Source: JBKQHQ01 sp052148715 (GTDB lineage Bacteria > Pseudomonadota > Alphaproteobacteria > Rhizobiales > Xanthobacteraceae). Taken from it: a stretch of 29,139 nt of DNA. Under the pieces are notes generated by a model. The model saw only the letters and a list, made by a program, of their open reading frames with translations. It did not search any database and was not told the DNA's origin. This document shows, piece by piece, positions 8,075 through 15,904 of this stretch (position 1 is the stretch's first letter; each line of letters starts with the position of its first letter). A program made the translations under genes and the position numbers. The DNA is taken from positions 1-29,139 of the forward strand of contig JBKQHQ010000146.1 in assembly GCA_052148715.1 (NCBI GenBank), given 5' to 3'.

Positions 8075-8158
8075 TCAGAACGTTCCCAGAAAAAAGGCGC
8101 CCAGGAACAGGATCACGGTGCACACCGCCAGCAGATTGAAGTTCAAGGTAAGGTCCAC
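8075..8158 (-). CDS. 27-residue single-pass membrane microprotein
   Basis: A GTG-started ORF gives MDLTLNFNLLAVCTVILFLG and then AFFLGTF before TGA. After a short polar start the chain is one hydrophobic segment of about 19 residues, enough to span the membrane. An unusually strong ribosome site (AGGGAGGG) lies about six bases before the GTG, which is the main support for translation. Similar tiny hydrophobic proteins occur in rhizobia. Function unknown. Confidence 0.55.
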   Translation of the reverse strand: MDLTLNFNLLAVCTVILFLGAFFLGTF

Positions 8159-8357
8159 TCGGTGCCCTCCCTTAGGGTGGCGTAGCTTCAGGCTATCACC
8201 CATGCAGCCTAATGTTCTGATTTCGAACGTAATGAAAGCTCCCAGGCATCAGCTCGTGGGGACGGGGGGACACGCCGGGGGCTTCCAGTCCGAGACGGTG
8301 ACGGGACAGAAGGAGTCACGCCACCATCGCAGCTGCAGTCTTCTTTTGCGCTACCGC

Positions 8358-8630
8358 CTAGGCCGCGAAGCGGATGCTGGGTGAACCTACTACGCCGCTC
8401 TTCTGCATCACCGCCTTCATGTCATCTGAGCCGAACCAGGTGCGGGCCTTCGGCACGTCCGCGACATCCTGGAGAATCACCACATCATTCGGGTCCTCGG
8501 CGCGGCGGAACACTCTTCCATTCGTGATGCCGTTGGAGAGGCGGCTCTTCTCGTTTTCGTCGTAGCTTTTGCGCCAGGAGCTGTAGTCCTTGACCTTGAT
8601 GTGGATGGTCGCGTTTTCATTGGTAGTCAT
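8358..8630 (-). CDS. Dimeric alpha/beta-barrel-type small protein (monooxygenase/cyclase-like)
   Basis: A 90-residue protein, MTTNENATIHIKVKDYSSWR, with VVILQDVADVPKARTWFGSDDM in two beta-alpha units and a conserved-looking end KSGVVGSPSIRFAA. The layout (strand, KVKDYSSW, helix, strand with EDPNDVVILQD, helix with ARTWF) matches small ferredoxin-like alpha/beta proteins related to the ABM/cyclase group; these are usually dimeric and of unknown substrate. The ATG at 8630 is preceded by GGAG with good spacing. Longer in-frame starts up to 8882 run through non-coding-like sequence. Confidence 0.7.
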   Translation of the reverse strand: MTTNENATIHIKVKDYSSWRKSYDENEKSRLSNGITNGRVFRRAEDPNDVVILQDVADVPKARTWFGSDDMKAVMQKSGVVGSPSIRFAA

Positions 8631-9190
8631 TGTTATTACTCCAAACATGTGTGAAGTGCGCGCGCAACGATGCTCGCGCACGTGTCGATGATGCGGGGGC
8701 CGACGGCATCCGCGATACGAAGCAAAGTCGATCTTCAGATTGAAATCGTGCCTGCCGATGGCACCAGTGCTGCCAATTGGGGGGAGCGGAGACTTCGGTA
8801 CGTCACCGTTTTTGGGGCAGCTCGCGGACAAAACACTGCTTGACCGTAGCTGGGCACATGGGGTGCCGGGCGTGCAGAACAATGCGGGTCAAAAAATTAA
8901 TTCGCGGTCGAGGTGGCTTCCGTTGTGGTCGCGGCGATCGGAGTGGGATGCCAACGATGGGGAAATGGTTGGCGCTGGCAACGGTGATAGTTGCGGAGAA
9001 TTCCTGCCGGGGGGAACGGAACCTCTCGGTGGGGCGTTGTCGTACAGCTGTAACCAATCTCATTGGTGAACACAGTACTCGCGTCGGGTCGATCCGGGCG
9101 GGGAATATCTTTGACTGCGCGGCCGCTTACGATGCATGGCAGTTCGGCGCGCGGCTTAATCCATCTGCCAATCAAACGGAGGAAAACACA
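8631..9190. other. Intergenic region without a supported gene
   Basis: About 560 bases between two divergent genes. Several frames are open by chance, but none has protein-like composition together with a ribosome site. It must hold the promoters of both flanking genes. I identified no operator, repeat or RNA structure with confidence. Confidence 0.5.
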
Positions 9191-9661
9191 ATGAACCGGC
9201 GTACTGCGTTTAGTCTCACTGCAATGGCACTTCTGTGCGGTGGAGTTTCTCTTTCCGGTGCGGCCCTCGCGCAGCAATTCGGCAGCGCCGCCGATGCGAA
9301 GGCCATGCTAACGAAGGCGGTTGTCGCTCTGCAAGCCAACCAGGCCGACGCGCTCGCCAAGTTCAACAAGCCCGACGGCGGCTTTCGCGACCGCGATCTC
9401 TACGTGTTCTGTTTCGAGTCGGCGACGGGCAAATTCACCGCGCACGTGAATCAAAGCTTGCTCGGCACGGATACCAGGGCGCTGAAGGAGAAGGACGGGT
9501 CGCCCTTGGGGCAGAAGGTTTTCGACGCGGCGCAAAAGGAGGGAACCATCAATACGGTTAGCTATAATTTTCCGAAGCCCGGCAGCACCGATCCGGTGGC
9601 GAAGGAATCCTTCGTGACGAAGGTAGGCAGTGAAAGTTGCGGCGTCGGCTATTATAAATAG
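9191..9661 (+). CDS. Exported single-Cache-domain protein
   Basis: A 156-residue protein with a clear signal peptide (MNRRTAFSLTAMALLCGGVS, cleavage predicted after GAALA). The mature part matches the small soluble Cache (sCache/Cache_2) proteins: a long helix with MLTKAVVALQANQADALAKF, then GGFRDRDLYVFCF, a strand with TAHVNQ, and the end SYNFPKPGSTDPVAKESF plus GVGYYK. Cache domains bind small ligands outside the cell; here the domain is alone, so it may be a periplasmic binding protein. ATG follows GGAGG by seven bases. A frame open back to 8777 is not part of the gene, because the signal peptide would be buried. The gene ends in its own terminator. Confidence 0.85.
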   Translation: MNRRTAFSLTAMALLCGGVSLSGAALAQQFGSAADAKAMLTKAVVALQANQADALAKFNKPDGGFRDRDLYVFCFESATGKFTAHVNQSLLGTDTRALKEKDGSPLGQKVFDAAQKEGTINTVSYNFPKPGSTDPVAKESFVTKVGSESCGVGYYK

Positions 9662-9688
9662 CTGCGGAACCTCAAAGAGCACTTCGAG

Positions 9689-9720
9689 AAGCCCCGCCGC
9701 GCGCGGGGCTTTTTCTTTCC
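9689..9720 (+). terminator. Rho-independent terminator of the Cache gene
   Basis: AAGCCCCGC and GCGGGGCTT form a 9-bp GC-rich stem with a five-base loop, followed by TTTTCTTTCC. It lies about 30 bases after the TAG of the Cache gene. This is the clearest intrinsic terminator in the window. Confidence 0.9.
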
Positions 9721-9746
9721 CAGGCCGCGACACGGATTTCCGACGC

Positions 9747-9770
9747 GAGACACGTCACGAATATTGGAAG
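9747..9770. repeat. 24-bp dispersed repeat, copy 2
   Basis: Second copy of the element at 7628-7651, with the 17-base core GTCACGAATATTGGAAG exact. Like the first copy it lies shortly downstream of a plus-strand gene, here just past the terminator. The rest of 9712-10050 shows no supported gene. Confidence 0.7.
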
Positions 9771-10050
9771 GTCTGTGTCTTGTAGGTGGCTTGGTTGAGC
9801 TGCTGGAGGGCGATCTGTTGGGGGAGGGCGTGCGGCCTTCTTGTCTTTGAATTTGGGAAGTGAAACCCCCGCTGGTACGCAGTACATGGCGGGGGCTCAC
9901 TGGGGGTGCGAAAAACCGCCCCGATGGTTCAGGACGGTGCTCGCCAGCCCATAACGCGATGCAATTGAGGCGCCATCGGGGTCGCGCCGGAGCCGCACAC
10001 CTGCTCAATAAACTCTCGGACTATAGGCGGCGGTCCTTGACCCATGGCCA

Positions 10051-10281
10051 ATGCCGCCCAAGCAAGGAAACGATACTCATGACAGACGCCGTGATCCCGC
10101 AGCGAAGCCAAAAATCCGCACCAAGGCCACCGAGATGGCAAGTCGGCAAATCGACAAGCTCGGTGATTTGTCGGCAACCGGTGAGGAACGGCAATCGAGG
10201 AAACAGCGGCTCCTAAAAGGCCCGAAGGAATTCAGAGATATTCGCGAGCAGGACGCCGACCAGCCGAAGCGCAGGAAATAA
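10051..10281 (+). CDS. Small charged hypothetical protein, start uncertain
   Basis: A 76-residue ORF whose body is clearly coding in style: KIRTKATEMASRQIDKLGDL, GEERQSRKQRLLKGPKEFRD. Short rhizobial proteins with the RxRRLLKGPKEFRD-type ending are familiar, without known function. The start is doubtful. The ATG at 10051 has no ribosome site, whereas AGGAAA stands nine bases before an ATG at 10079 that is out of frame. One extra base after 10087 would join that start to the body (MTDRRDPAAKPK). The gene may therefore be frameshifted near its start. Confidence 0.6.
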   Translation: MPPKQGNDTHDRRRDPAAKPKIRTKATEMASRQIDKLGDLSATGEERQSRKQRLLKGPKEFRDIREQDADQPKRRK

Positions 10282-10394
10282 TTGGCCTCATCAGTCGCCT
10301 GGGTTTTCCTGAGCACTGGACTGACCCAGGTGATTGAACAGGGTAAGGTCCCCCGGTTTCAACGCATGGGCGGGCCGACCGCCGGCCGCTCGCA

Positions 10395-10622
10395 TCAGGC
10401 CACCCGGGCGGCCAGGGTGGGGAGCGGGACCCTGCTTCGAATGCTTTGCGCTCTTGCGACCTGCAGCGTTTCAACGACTTTGAATGTGGCATGACCGCAC
10501 AGATCGCAATTGAACGTGTAGATCTCCGACCCCGTGCGTGTCAGATGCGGCTCGATGACGGCAAGGGTCGTTACCCGGCGACATACGGGGCACACATCCC
10601 TGAATAAATCCTGGAGTAACAT
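10395..10622 (-). CDS. Small zinc-ribbon protein
   Basis: A 75-residue protein, MLLQDLFRDVCPVCRRVT, with two CxxC pairs (CPVC near residue 11 and CDLC near residue 41) spaced as in a zinc ribbon, followed by a helix (ATFKVVETLQVARAQSI). The ATG at 10622 is preferred, because GAAGGGAG lies six bases upstream, whereas for the other ATG at 10628 the same sequence would touch the start codon. Zinc ribbons of this size often bind nucleic acid or act as adaptors; no partner is visible here. Confidence 0.72.
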   Translation of the reverse strand: MLLQDLFRDVCPVCRRVTTLAVIEPHLTRTGSEIYTFNCDLCGHATFKVVETLQVARAQSIRSRVPLPTLAARVA

Positions 10623-10876
10623 ACACATCTCCCTTCGTCCGACATGGTGTGTCGGCACGTGACGACGGACACCATCAAGGTCCGATTAGAAGGGTTGTGA
10701 ATTTGCCCCCGGATGCTTGCGCGGCGTATGCGCTCGTTAATGGGTAAAATCTGTATAAAATGATACAGTACCCCAAGCCACTCTCGCCGGTTCCTGCGTT
10801 ATGCCCGATATGTTGCAGTGCAACGGCGGCAAAAGCTGCACATAGGCGGGCGCACGGCCGACGTACCTATTGGGGC

Positions 10877-11083
10877 TCACGTTTCTTCGCCTGGGGGCGG
10901 TGCGGCTACGCATTTGACCGTGAACTCGCCGCCGCCGAGCTTTTCCGCCAGCTCCTTCAAGTCGGCCACGAACTCTTCGCTCCTGATGAATGCAGCGCAT
11001 ACCTGCTCAGTCTGGAAGGTCGGTATCGGCGCGTAGCCAAGTACCTGTTGCAGGTCGACCGCGAGGATGAGGATGGTGAACAT
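10877..11083 (-). CDS. Small hypothetical protein, possibly exported
   Basis: A 68-residue ORF, MFTILILAVDLQQVLGYAPI, with a short hydrophobic start followed by PTFQTEQVCAAFIRSEEF and a helix ADLKELAEKLGG. Two cysteines (AACAF-type position and KCVAAPP near the end) could form a disulfide. The layout resembles small exported rhizobial proteins with a Cys pair. The ribosome site is weak (AAGTTAAG). The opposite strand is also open but has poorer composition. Confidence 0.5.
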   Translation of the reverse strand: MFTILILAVDLQQVLGYAPIPTFQTEQVCAAFIRSEEFVADLKELAEKLGGGEFTVKCVAAPPPGEET

Positions 11084-11281
11084 GCTTAACTTGCGGTAGA
11101 CGGCAACAGCGAATCACTCGCCGCTGCGACACTAGCAGCGTACGCCGCTGCACACACTCACAAAGCCCGTTTTTCAGGAATTGACGTCCAGCAGATGATT
11201 ACCCACCACTTTTCACAAAGAGGCTCGGAAATCAGGTGCGGAGTTTTACGTACCTGAGTGCCAACCAACCCGGCGCCGCGC

Positions 11282-11527
11282 TCACCGCACATTCGGCACA
11301 AACTGCCGCGTCCCCAACCCGTACTGATCCCGCAGGCTACCCATGATGTTTGACGCCGCCTCGGCGCCGGTGTGTCCCGGCTGCGTCGTGATCTTCGGGC
11401 CGATGTTGATCTCGGTGTGCTTCACATCGCCGCCGCCCGACCCGCTGCTTAGGTGCGTCCCTTCGCCCAGCGCCATACCGCGCATGATGCGGCCTCGCAT
11501 CTCGGCGCTGCTGACGTCGGGGCACAT
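11282..11527 (-). CDS. Hypothetical ORF, possibly the tail of a phage-type protein
   Basis: An 81-residue ORF whose last 55 residues look strongly coding: GGGDVKHTEINIGPKITTQP, then GAEAASNIMGSLRDQYGLGT and a short end RQFVPNVR. The pattern (Gly-rich linker, a strand of the type HTEINIGPKI, then an Ala-rich helix) recalls C-terminal ends of phage tail tape-measure-like proteins; this is an impression, not an identification. The start ATG at 11527 has no clear ribosome site and the sequence upstream changes character, so it may be a fragment of a longer gene cut near 11530. Confidence 0.45.
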   Translation of the reverse strand: MCPDVSSAEMRGRIMRGMALGEGTHLSSGSGGGDVKHTEINIGPKITTQPGHTGAEAASNIMGSLRDQYGLGTRQFVPNVR

Positions 11528-11757
11528 CGCCCCGGTCGATCTAATTATGTCACAGCCGTGGAACTAGCTTCCCGTCAATTGGAAGTGGTTAGCCGGAAGG
11601 CCCCTTCGCCGGACGTGCCGGAGCCTCGCCCATGCGTTGAGGACCGCTCCGGGTCACAGAACGAACCCGCTTCGCGGGAGCGCGCTGCGCGCGAAGGCCG
11701 GAGCCGGTTGCGGCGCTGGAGTGACGAGGTGAGCGGGAGACGGTGACAGGCCGGGGT

Positions 11758-11804
11758 CCTGTCTTGAGGATCGAGGGGTGAATGCACCTCCACCTCAAGA
11801 CAGG
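11758..11804. repeat. 12-bp perfect inverted repeat before the recombinase gene
   Basis: CCTGTCTTGAGG (11758-11769) and CCTCAAGACAGG (11793-11804) are perfect inverted copies 23 bases apart. The spacer can fold further (GAGGGGTG opposite CACCTC), giving a long hairpin. It ends eight bases before the ATG of the tyrosine-recombinase gene. It may be a recombination site, a transposon-end structure or an operator. Confidence 0.75.
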
Positions 11805-11812
11805 GAGCCCCC

Positions 11813-12319
11813 GATGAGCGAGAAGCCCATTAGCCCGCTGCGCCGGCGCATGAATCGAAGACATGACCGTGCGCCACTTCGTCGAGAAGACGCGCAACGA
11901 TTATATCCGGCACGTCAGGACGTTCACAGCCTTCCTCGGCCGTTCGCCGGATACGGCAAGCCACGAGGATCTGCGCCGCTTCCAGCTGCATCAGACGAAG
12001 ACCGGCGTGCGCCCGCCGACCATCAATAGCTCGGTGGCGGCGCTGCGTTTCTTCTTCACCGTGACCCTCGACCGACCCGATATGGGAAGGCACCTCACGT
12101 TCGTGCGCGAGCCGCGCAGGTTCCCGGCGATCTTGAGTCCCGAGGAGGTTGCGCGGCTGCTGGAGGCGGCGCCCGGACCGAACTACAAGGCCGCGCTTGC
12201 TGCCGCCTACGGCGCCGGACTACGGGTCTCCGAGGTGGTGGCGCTCGAAGGTGTCGGATATCGATTCCAAGCGCATGCTGCTGCGCATCGAGCAGGGCAA
12301 GGGGCGCAAGGATCGCTTT
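11813..12319 (+). pseudogene. Tyrosine recombinase/integrase, frameshifted and truncated
   Basis: N-terminal two thirds of a site-specific tyrosine recombinase of the type often found with IS91-like elements. The start MSEKPISPLRRRM is followed after one extra base (AA near 11850) by MTVRHFVEKTRNDYIRHVRT, the SAM-like core-binding domain, then LHQTKTGVRPPTINSSVAAL, LSPEEVARLLEAAP and AAAYGAGLRVSEVVAL, which carries the first catalytic Arg. A second extra base near 12248 shifts the frame again before KVSDIDSKRMLLRIEQGKGR. Homology stops at KDRF; the catalytic HxxR and Tyr region is missing. The gene cannot encode an active enzyme. The hairpin at 11758-11804 lies directly upstream. Confidence 0.85.
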
Positions 12320-12462
12320 CCCCCACCGTTCGCCGCGACGCTGAGGTTCCTGGCGTTCGCCCCACTGGTCGAGTATGCTTCTACCGTTTGCGATTCCGCG
12401 CAGCGTCAGTCCCGAGTTTGCGATTCGCGTCGAATAATACCTCGCGCACCAGGAGGGCTCCC

Positions 12463-13800
12463 TTGCGCAGATTGCTGATGCGGCGGCGGCAAATGACCTT
12501 TGCCCGGAGGTCTTGTTTGCGGCCTATGCAATGGTTGGGCCTTGCCGGCGCGGTGTTGATAGTCGGTCAGGCCGTATCTGCCAGCGCATCATCCATGTTC
12601 CCCTGGGATGACGGCAACGGCTCCTTCGCGACGGGCGCCCCCCGATATGCCAAGCCGACGTTAGTGCCGCGGCATCCAGTCGTTCGCCGGAGGCGCCGTG
12701 CGGACCCAGACGAGCCGGAAAAGACGGGGAAAGAGTCCACCCCTTTGCCCGCGCAAGGCGTACTGCAGGCGGTGATTTCGATTCGTGACCAGCGGCTGAC
12801 CTTATACGAAGGCGGTACACCGGTCGCCCGCTCAATCGTAGCGACCGGTGTGCCCGACCATCCGACCCCGACCGGCATATTCAGCGTCATCCAGAAGGAG
12901 CGCTATCATACGTCGAACATCTATAGCGGCGCACCGATGCCGTTCATGCAACGGCTTACCCAGTCGGGGATCGCCATGCATCTCGGCGTGGTGCCAGGCC
13001 ATCCGGCGTCGCACGGCTGCATCCGCTTGCCGGACGCCTTCGCCAGGCAGCTTTGGGTCACGACCAAATTGGGCGCGCGCGTGATCATCGTGCGCGATGA
13101 GATCGCTCCGGCCCCATTCGAGCACGAGCGGCTGTTTGCATTGCGCCAGTCCGTGCCGCCATCCCCGGAGCCGGCACAACCGGATACACCCGCTCCGGAA
13201 GGTGCGCTTGCTCCAGCGCCCGCTCGTGGTGAGTCAAGCGAAAATCTGCTTGCCCGGAACAGCGAGCGCGAGAAATCAAGTTCGGTTCAATTTGCGGCAG
13301 CCGAACTGCCGACGAGAGTCCACGGTCCAGTACTGTCAAAGCCAGGTGAACTCAAGCCCAGTCCGATCTCGGTCTTCATCAGCAGGGAGGAAGGCAAGCT
13401 GTTCGTGCGCAAGGGATTCGAGCCGGTGTTCGACGTACCGGTGACGATCGAACGACCCGAGCAGCCCCTTGGCACGCACCTCTATTCGTCAATGGCATTC
13501 AAAGAGGATGGCGCCCACTTGCGCTGGAACGTCGTTTCCATGCCCACGAGCCCAGTGGTCGAGCGCCGGGCCGCGCCCAGCCGCAGCCCCCGCAAAGGAA
13601 GGGATCGCGAAGCGCCGGCGGACGAAGTTGGCAAGCCCGCATCGAGTGCAGCCGAAGCGCTTGATCGGGTCACCATTCCTGAAGACGCCGTGCAACGCAT
13701 ATCCGAGCTGATGTCGCCGGGTGCGTCATTGATCATCTCCGACTACGGTCTCGGCGACGAGACCGACGAGTACACCGACTTCATCGTCGTGACCCACTGA
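12463..13800 (+). CDS. L,D-transpeptidase (YkuD domain), exported
   Basis: A 445-residue envelope enzyme that should form 3-3 peptidoglycan crosslinks or attach proteins to peptidoglycan in the periplasm. A hydrophobic export signal lies near residues 22-42 (MQWLGLAGAVLIVGQAVSAS). The YkuD domain spans about residues 100-215, with strands QAVISIRDQRLTLYEGGTPV and TPTGIFSV. The catalytic motif is complete: His173, His184 and Cys186 in HPASHGCIRLP. A Pro/Ala/Glu-rich linker follows, then a second, unassigned domain (about 295-445) containing ISREEGKLFVRKGFEPVFDV. The TTG at 12463 is chosen because AGGAGGG stands six bases before it; the ATG at 12478 is too far from that site. The frame runs on upstream into the recombinase remnant, but this is not a fusion. 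The transglycosylase gene follows 40 bases later, probably one operon. Confidence 0.88.
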   Translation: MRRLLMRRRQMTFARRSCLRPMQWLGLAGAVLIVGQAVSASASSMFPWDDGNGSFATGAPRYAKPTLVPRHPVVRRRRRADPDEPEKTGKESTPLPAQGVLQAVISIRDQRLTLYEGGTPVARSIVATGVPDHPTPTGIFSVIQKERYHTSNIYSGAPMPFMQRLTQSGIAMHLGVVPGHPASHGCIRLPDAFARQLWVTTKLGARVIIVRDEIAPAPFEHERLFALRQSVPPSPEPAQPDTPAPEGALAPAPARGESSENLLARNSEREKSSSVQFAAAELPTRVHGPVLSKPGELKPSPISVFISREEGKLFVRKGFEPVFDVPVTIERPEQPLGTHLYSSMAFKEDGAHLRWNVVSMPTSPVVERRAAPSRSPRKGRDREAPADEVGKPASSAAEALDRVTIPEDAVQRISELMSPGASLIISDYGLGDETDEYTDFIVVTH

Positions 13801-13840
13801 CGGCACGAGCGTCAGCGGCACGCCCGCGGGAGCTGTCATC

Positions 13841-14650
13841 GTGCGATCTTTTCTCGTAGTGATCCTGTTTCTCACGAGCGTGTGCCGCTTAGGGCCGGCG
13901 CTTGCGGCGGCCGAGTGCGATGGCGACTTTGCGAGCTGGCTCGAGCACTTCAAGACCGAGGCCGCATCAAATGGCGTCTCGCAGGATACGCTCGCCGCAG
14001 GGCTCGACGGTGTCAGTCCCGATCCGATCGTCCTCTCGCACGATCGCCGCCAAGGGGTTTTCCGCCAGAGCTTTGAGCAGTTCGCGGGACGGATGGTGCC
14101 GCCTCGCCTGCAACGCGGCGCGAGCCTGTCGCGGCAGCATGCGGCGCTGTTTGGCCGCATCGAGCAGCAATTCGGTGTACCCGGACCAATATTGGTGGCG
14201 ATTTGGGGTTTGGAAACGGATTACGGCGCCGACGTCGGTCGCTTTCCAACCATACGCGCGCTGGCAACGCTAGCCCATGATTGCCGCCGTCCGGACCGGT
14301 TCCGCCCCGAGCTGATCGATACCCTGCGGATCATACAGCGGGGCGACATGACCGCCGCGGAGATGCGGGGTGCCTGGGCCGGCGAGATCGGCCAGACGCA
14401 GTTTCTGCCGTCGTCGTACCTGAAGTATGCCGTCGATTATGACGGCAACGGCCGGCGCGATTTGATTCGCAGCGTACCAGACGCGCTCGCCTCCACCGCA
14501 AACTACCTGCAGGGCTACGGTTGGAAGCGCGGCGAGCCGTGGGGGGAGGGGACCGCCAATTTCGACGTCATCCGCGAATGGAACAAGGCGACGGTCTATT
14601 CGAAGACGATCGCCTATTTCGCCGAAAGTTTGGCGGGCCCGTCGCGGTAG
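13841..14650 (+). CDS. Lytic murein transglycosylase (MltB/SLT_2 type)
   Basis: A 269-residue exported enzyme that cleaves the MurNAc-GlcNAc bond of peptidoglycan and leaves a 1,6-anhydro end. A signal peptide covers residues 1-22 (RSFLVVILFLTSVCRLGPAL). The catalytic Glu125 lies in AIWGLETDYGA, and the following motifs AGEIGQTQFLPSSYLKYAVD, DGNGRRDLIRSVPDALASTA and NYLQGYGWKRGEPWG are typical of the MltB group. No C-terminal peptidoglycan-binding domain is present, so it is a short form. GTG start with GGGAG seven bases upstream. It lies just downstream of the L,D-transpeptidase gene, so cleavage and recrosslinking of the wall may be co-expressed. Confidence 0.9.
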   Translation: MRSFLVVILFLTSVCRLGPALAAAECDGDFASWLEHFKTEAASNGVSQDTLAAGLDGVSPDPIVLSHDRRQGVFRQSFEQFAGRMVPPRLQRGASLSRQHAALFGRIEQQFGVPGPILVAIWGLETDYGADVGRFPTIRALATLAHDCRRPDRFRPELIDTLRIIQRGDMTAAEMRGAWAGEIGQTQFLPSSYLKYAVDYDGNGRRDLIRSVPDALASTANYLQGYGWKRGEPWGEGTANFDVIREWNKATVYSKTIAYFAESLAGPSR

Positions 14651-14659
14651 ATCTTCGGC

Positions 14660-14845
14660 AGTGACAATCAGGCTCTGGATCGAGCAACGGTTCGGCAAAG
14701 GAAGACTGGCCAGCCGGTCAGATTCGAGCTGACCTAGCCGATGCACGAAGCGATGGACCACTACATCAAGTCGACGGGCAATCGGCCGGGCCAGTTTCTG
14801 TTCGCCAGGTCGTCGTGCGGCGTCGGACCCTTCGTGCGAACGTGA
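14660..14845 (+). pseudogene. Fragment of a second tyrosine recombinase (phage-type integrase)
   Basis: The frame reads SDNQALDRATVRQRKTGQPV, RFELT, a TAG stop (14738-14740), then PMHEAMDHYIKSTGNRPGQF and LFARSSCGVGPFVRT. This matches the part of phage-type integrases between the first catalytic Arg and the HxxR box (RATVxQKKTGRPVxFEL, DYIK, GEFLF). One nonsense codon interrupts it, and both the start and the catalytic His-Arg-Tyr end are absent. It is a different lineage from the recombinase at 11813 and directly follows the transglycosylase gene. Confidence 0.7.
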
Positions 14846-14852
14846 GATTCTG

Positions 14853-15185
14853 CTATGACGCTTCGCGAACACGACCGTAAACCCTTAAATCATGGTCATG
14901 TTTCGTTACGATCAACGTGATCACCTTGCAGCACAACAAGCGCGTTAGCTCGGTATTGATTTTGTCTTTGAGAACGTAGTTCTTCCGCGCTTCGGGTAGA
15001 AGCTCAACGCGATACTCAGGCGAACCAGTCGAAAGACGAACGATCCAGCGTCGAAGATCACTAGGTAACGCACCAAGTGCAGAAATCAATTTGCAATATC
15101 CGGACCAGTCTCCCGCAATGATCCGAATGCCGTTACAGTGGACGGCACCGAAGCTCCAACTATCAGCGAACTTTGGATCGTCCAT
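14853..15185 (-). CDS. Hypothetical protein
   Basis: A 110-residue ORF, MDDPKFADSWSFGAVHCNGI, with RIIAGDWSGYCKLISALGAL and a C-terminal stretch RLLCCKVITLIVTKHDHDLR. The composition is ordinary for a globular protein and lower in GC than its neighbours, which hints at transfer. No clear ribosome site precedes the ATG. I do not recognise a family. It ends eight bases from the integrase fragment on the other strand. Confidence 0.5.
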   Translation of the reverse strand: MDDPKFADSWSFGAVHCNGIRIIAGDWSGYCKLISALGALPSDLRRWIVRLSTGSPEYRVELLPEARKNYVLKDKINTELTRLLCCKVITLIVTKHDHDLRVYGRVREAS

Positions 15186-15791
15186 TTGGCGTTTCCGTCG
15201 TTTACACGTCGCACCTTAATTTTGCGCGCTTTTTTCCGTCGCCATTCCCGAATCAGTTATGACCGCGAAGAAATCTTTCCGCACAAGAGACATTTTGGCA
15301 ATGACCGTCGTGCCCACAGAGAAGCCATTTGCCCGCGGCAGCGGGCTATCGCGCGACGATTTCGTGCTGCGACGCAAGGCATACCCCGGCCGTGGTGGCC
15401 GAGGCATACGATCGGCCCGCGCGAAGGGCCGAGGAAACGGTTGGGGCGACAATATACCGACGTGCTTCCGCGATCGGAAGGAAATGCTTTATTGAGCTGA
15501 GACATAAACGACGAGGCGATCGAATGAAGCGCACGGGTTAGTTCGCTGCGATGCAGCGATGTCTCCTGTGGGTCAATTGCGGCTGACACGTTCGGCGCCG
15601 GTGATCATTCGAACAGCAGGAGTGCCTCGGAAGCGGACTCCTACAGCGAGCCCGTCGGCAAGCCTGCCGGCGCGGCCGTGCTTCTCGTTCAGCCTCGCTC
15701 AGCGAGTATCCGCGAGCGCACCGGGGTTGTGCTCGCCTGACCCCGAGGCGACTCGTGATGCAGCCAGCGGGCCGATCGAGACTGCTGCCTG
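15186..15791. other. Long intergenic stretch
   Basis: About 600 bases upstream of the caspase-S41 gene. One ORF (15259-15495, starting MTAKKSFRTRDILAMTVV) has a passable composition but no ribosome site; it is a weak candidate for a 78-residue protein. The remaining open frames are low-complexity readings of GC-rich DNA. An imperfect hairpin built on AGGAGT/ACTCCT lies at about 15618-15642. Confidence 0.35.
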
Positions 15792-15904
15792 CGCTTCCGG
15801 CTCGCTCAGGGTTGTGGCAGCATGCCACCCTAGATTCCATCCGGGGGGCTTACCATGCGCTTTGTGGCAGTTTTCGCTTGCGCCGTGATGCTGTTCTGTC
15901 TTGG
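15792..15904 (+). repeat. Leader and signal-peptide duplication, copy 1
   Basis: The 63 bases before the caspase-S41 start and the first 50 coding bases align with 25110-25227 before and within the caspase-TPR gene. Shared blocks are GCTTCCGGCTCG (one mismatch), TTGTGGCA, ATTCC, GGGGG-C-TAC before ATG, and GTGGCAG-TTTCGCTTGCGCC in the signal peptide. The likeness covers both promoter and ribosome site, so both genes may share regulation. Confidence 0.75.

Noticed and set aside
8777..9190. N-terminal extension of the Cache protein
   Set aside because: It would place a textbook signal peptide in the middle of the protein; the ATG at 9191 has a strong ribosome site.
11863..13800. A 645-residue recombinase-transpeptidase fusion
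   Set aside because: The recombinase part is read in the wrong frame after residue 128, and the transpeptidase has its own ribosome site and export signal. The open frame between them is accidental.
15559..15888. A 109-codon ORF before and into the caspase-S41 start
   Set aside because: Low-complexity Ser/Pro/Ala/Arg composition, no ribosome site, and overlap with the leader shared with the second caspase gene.
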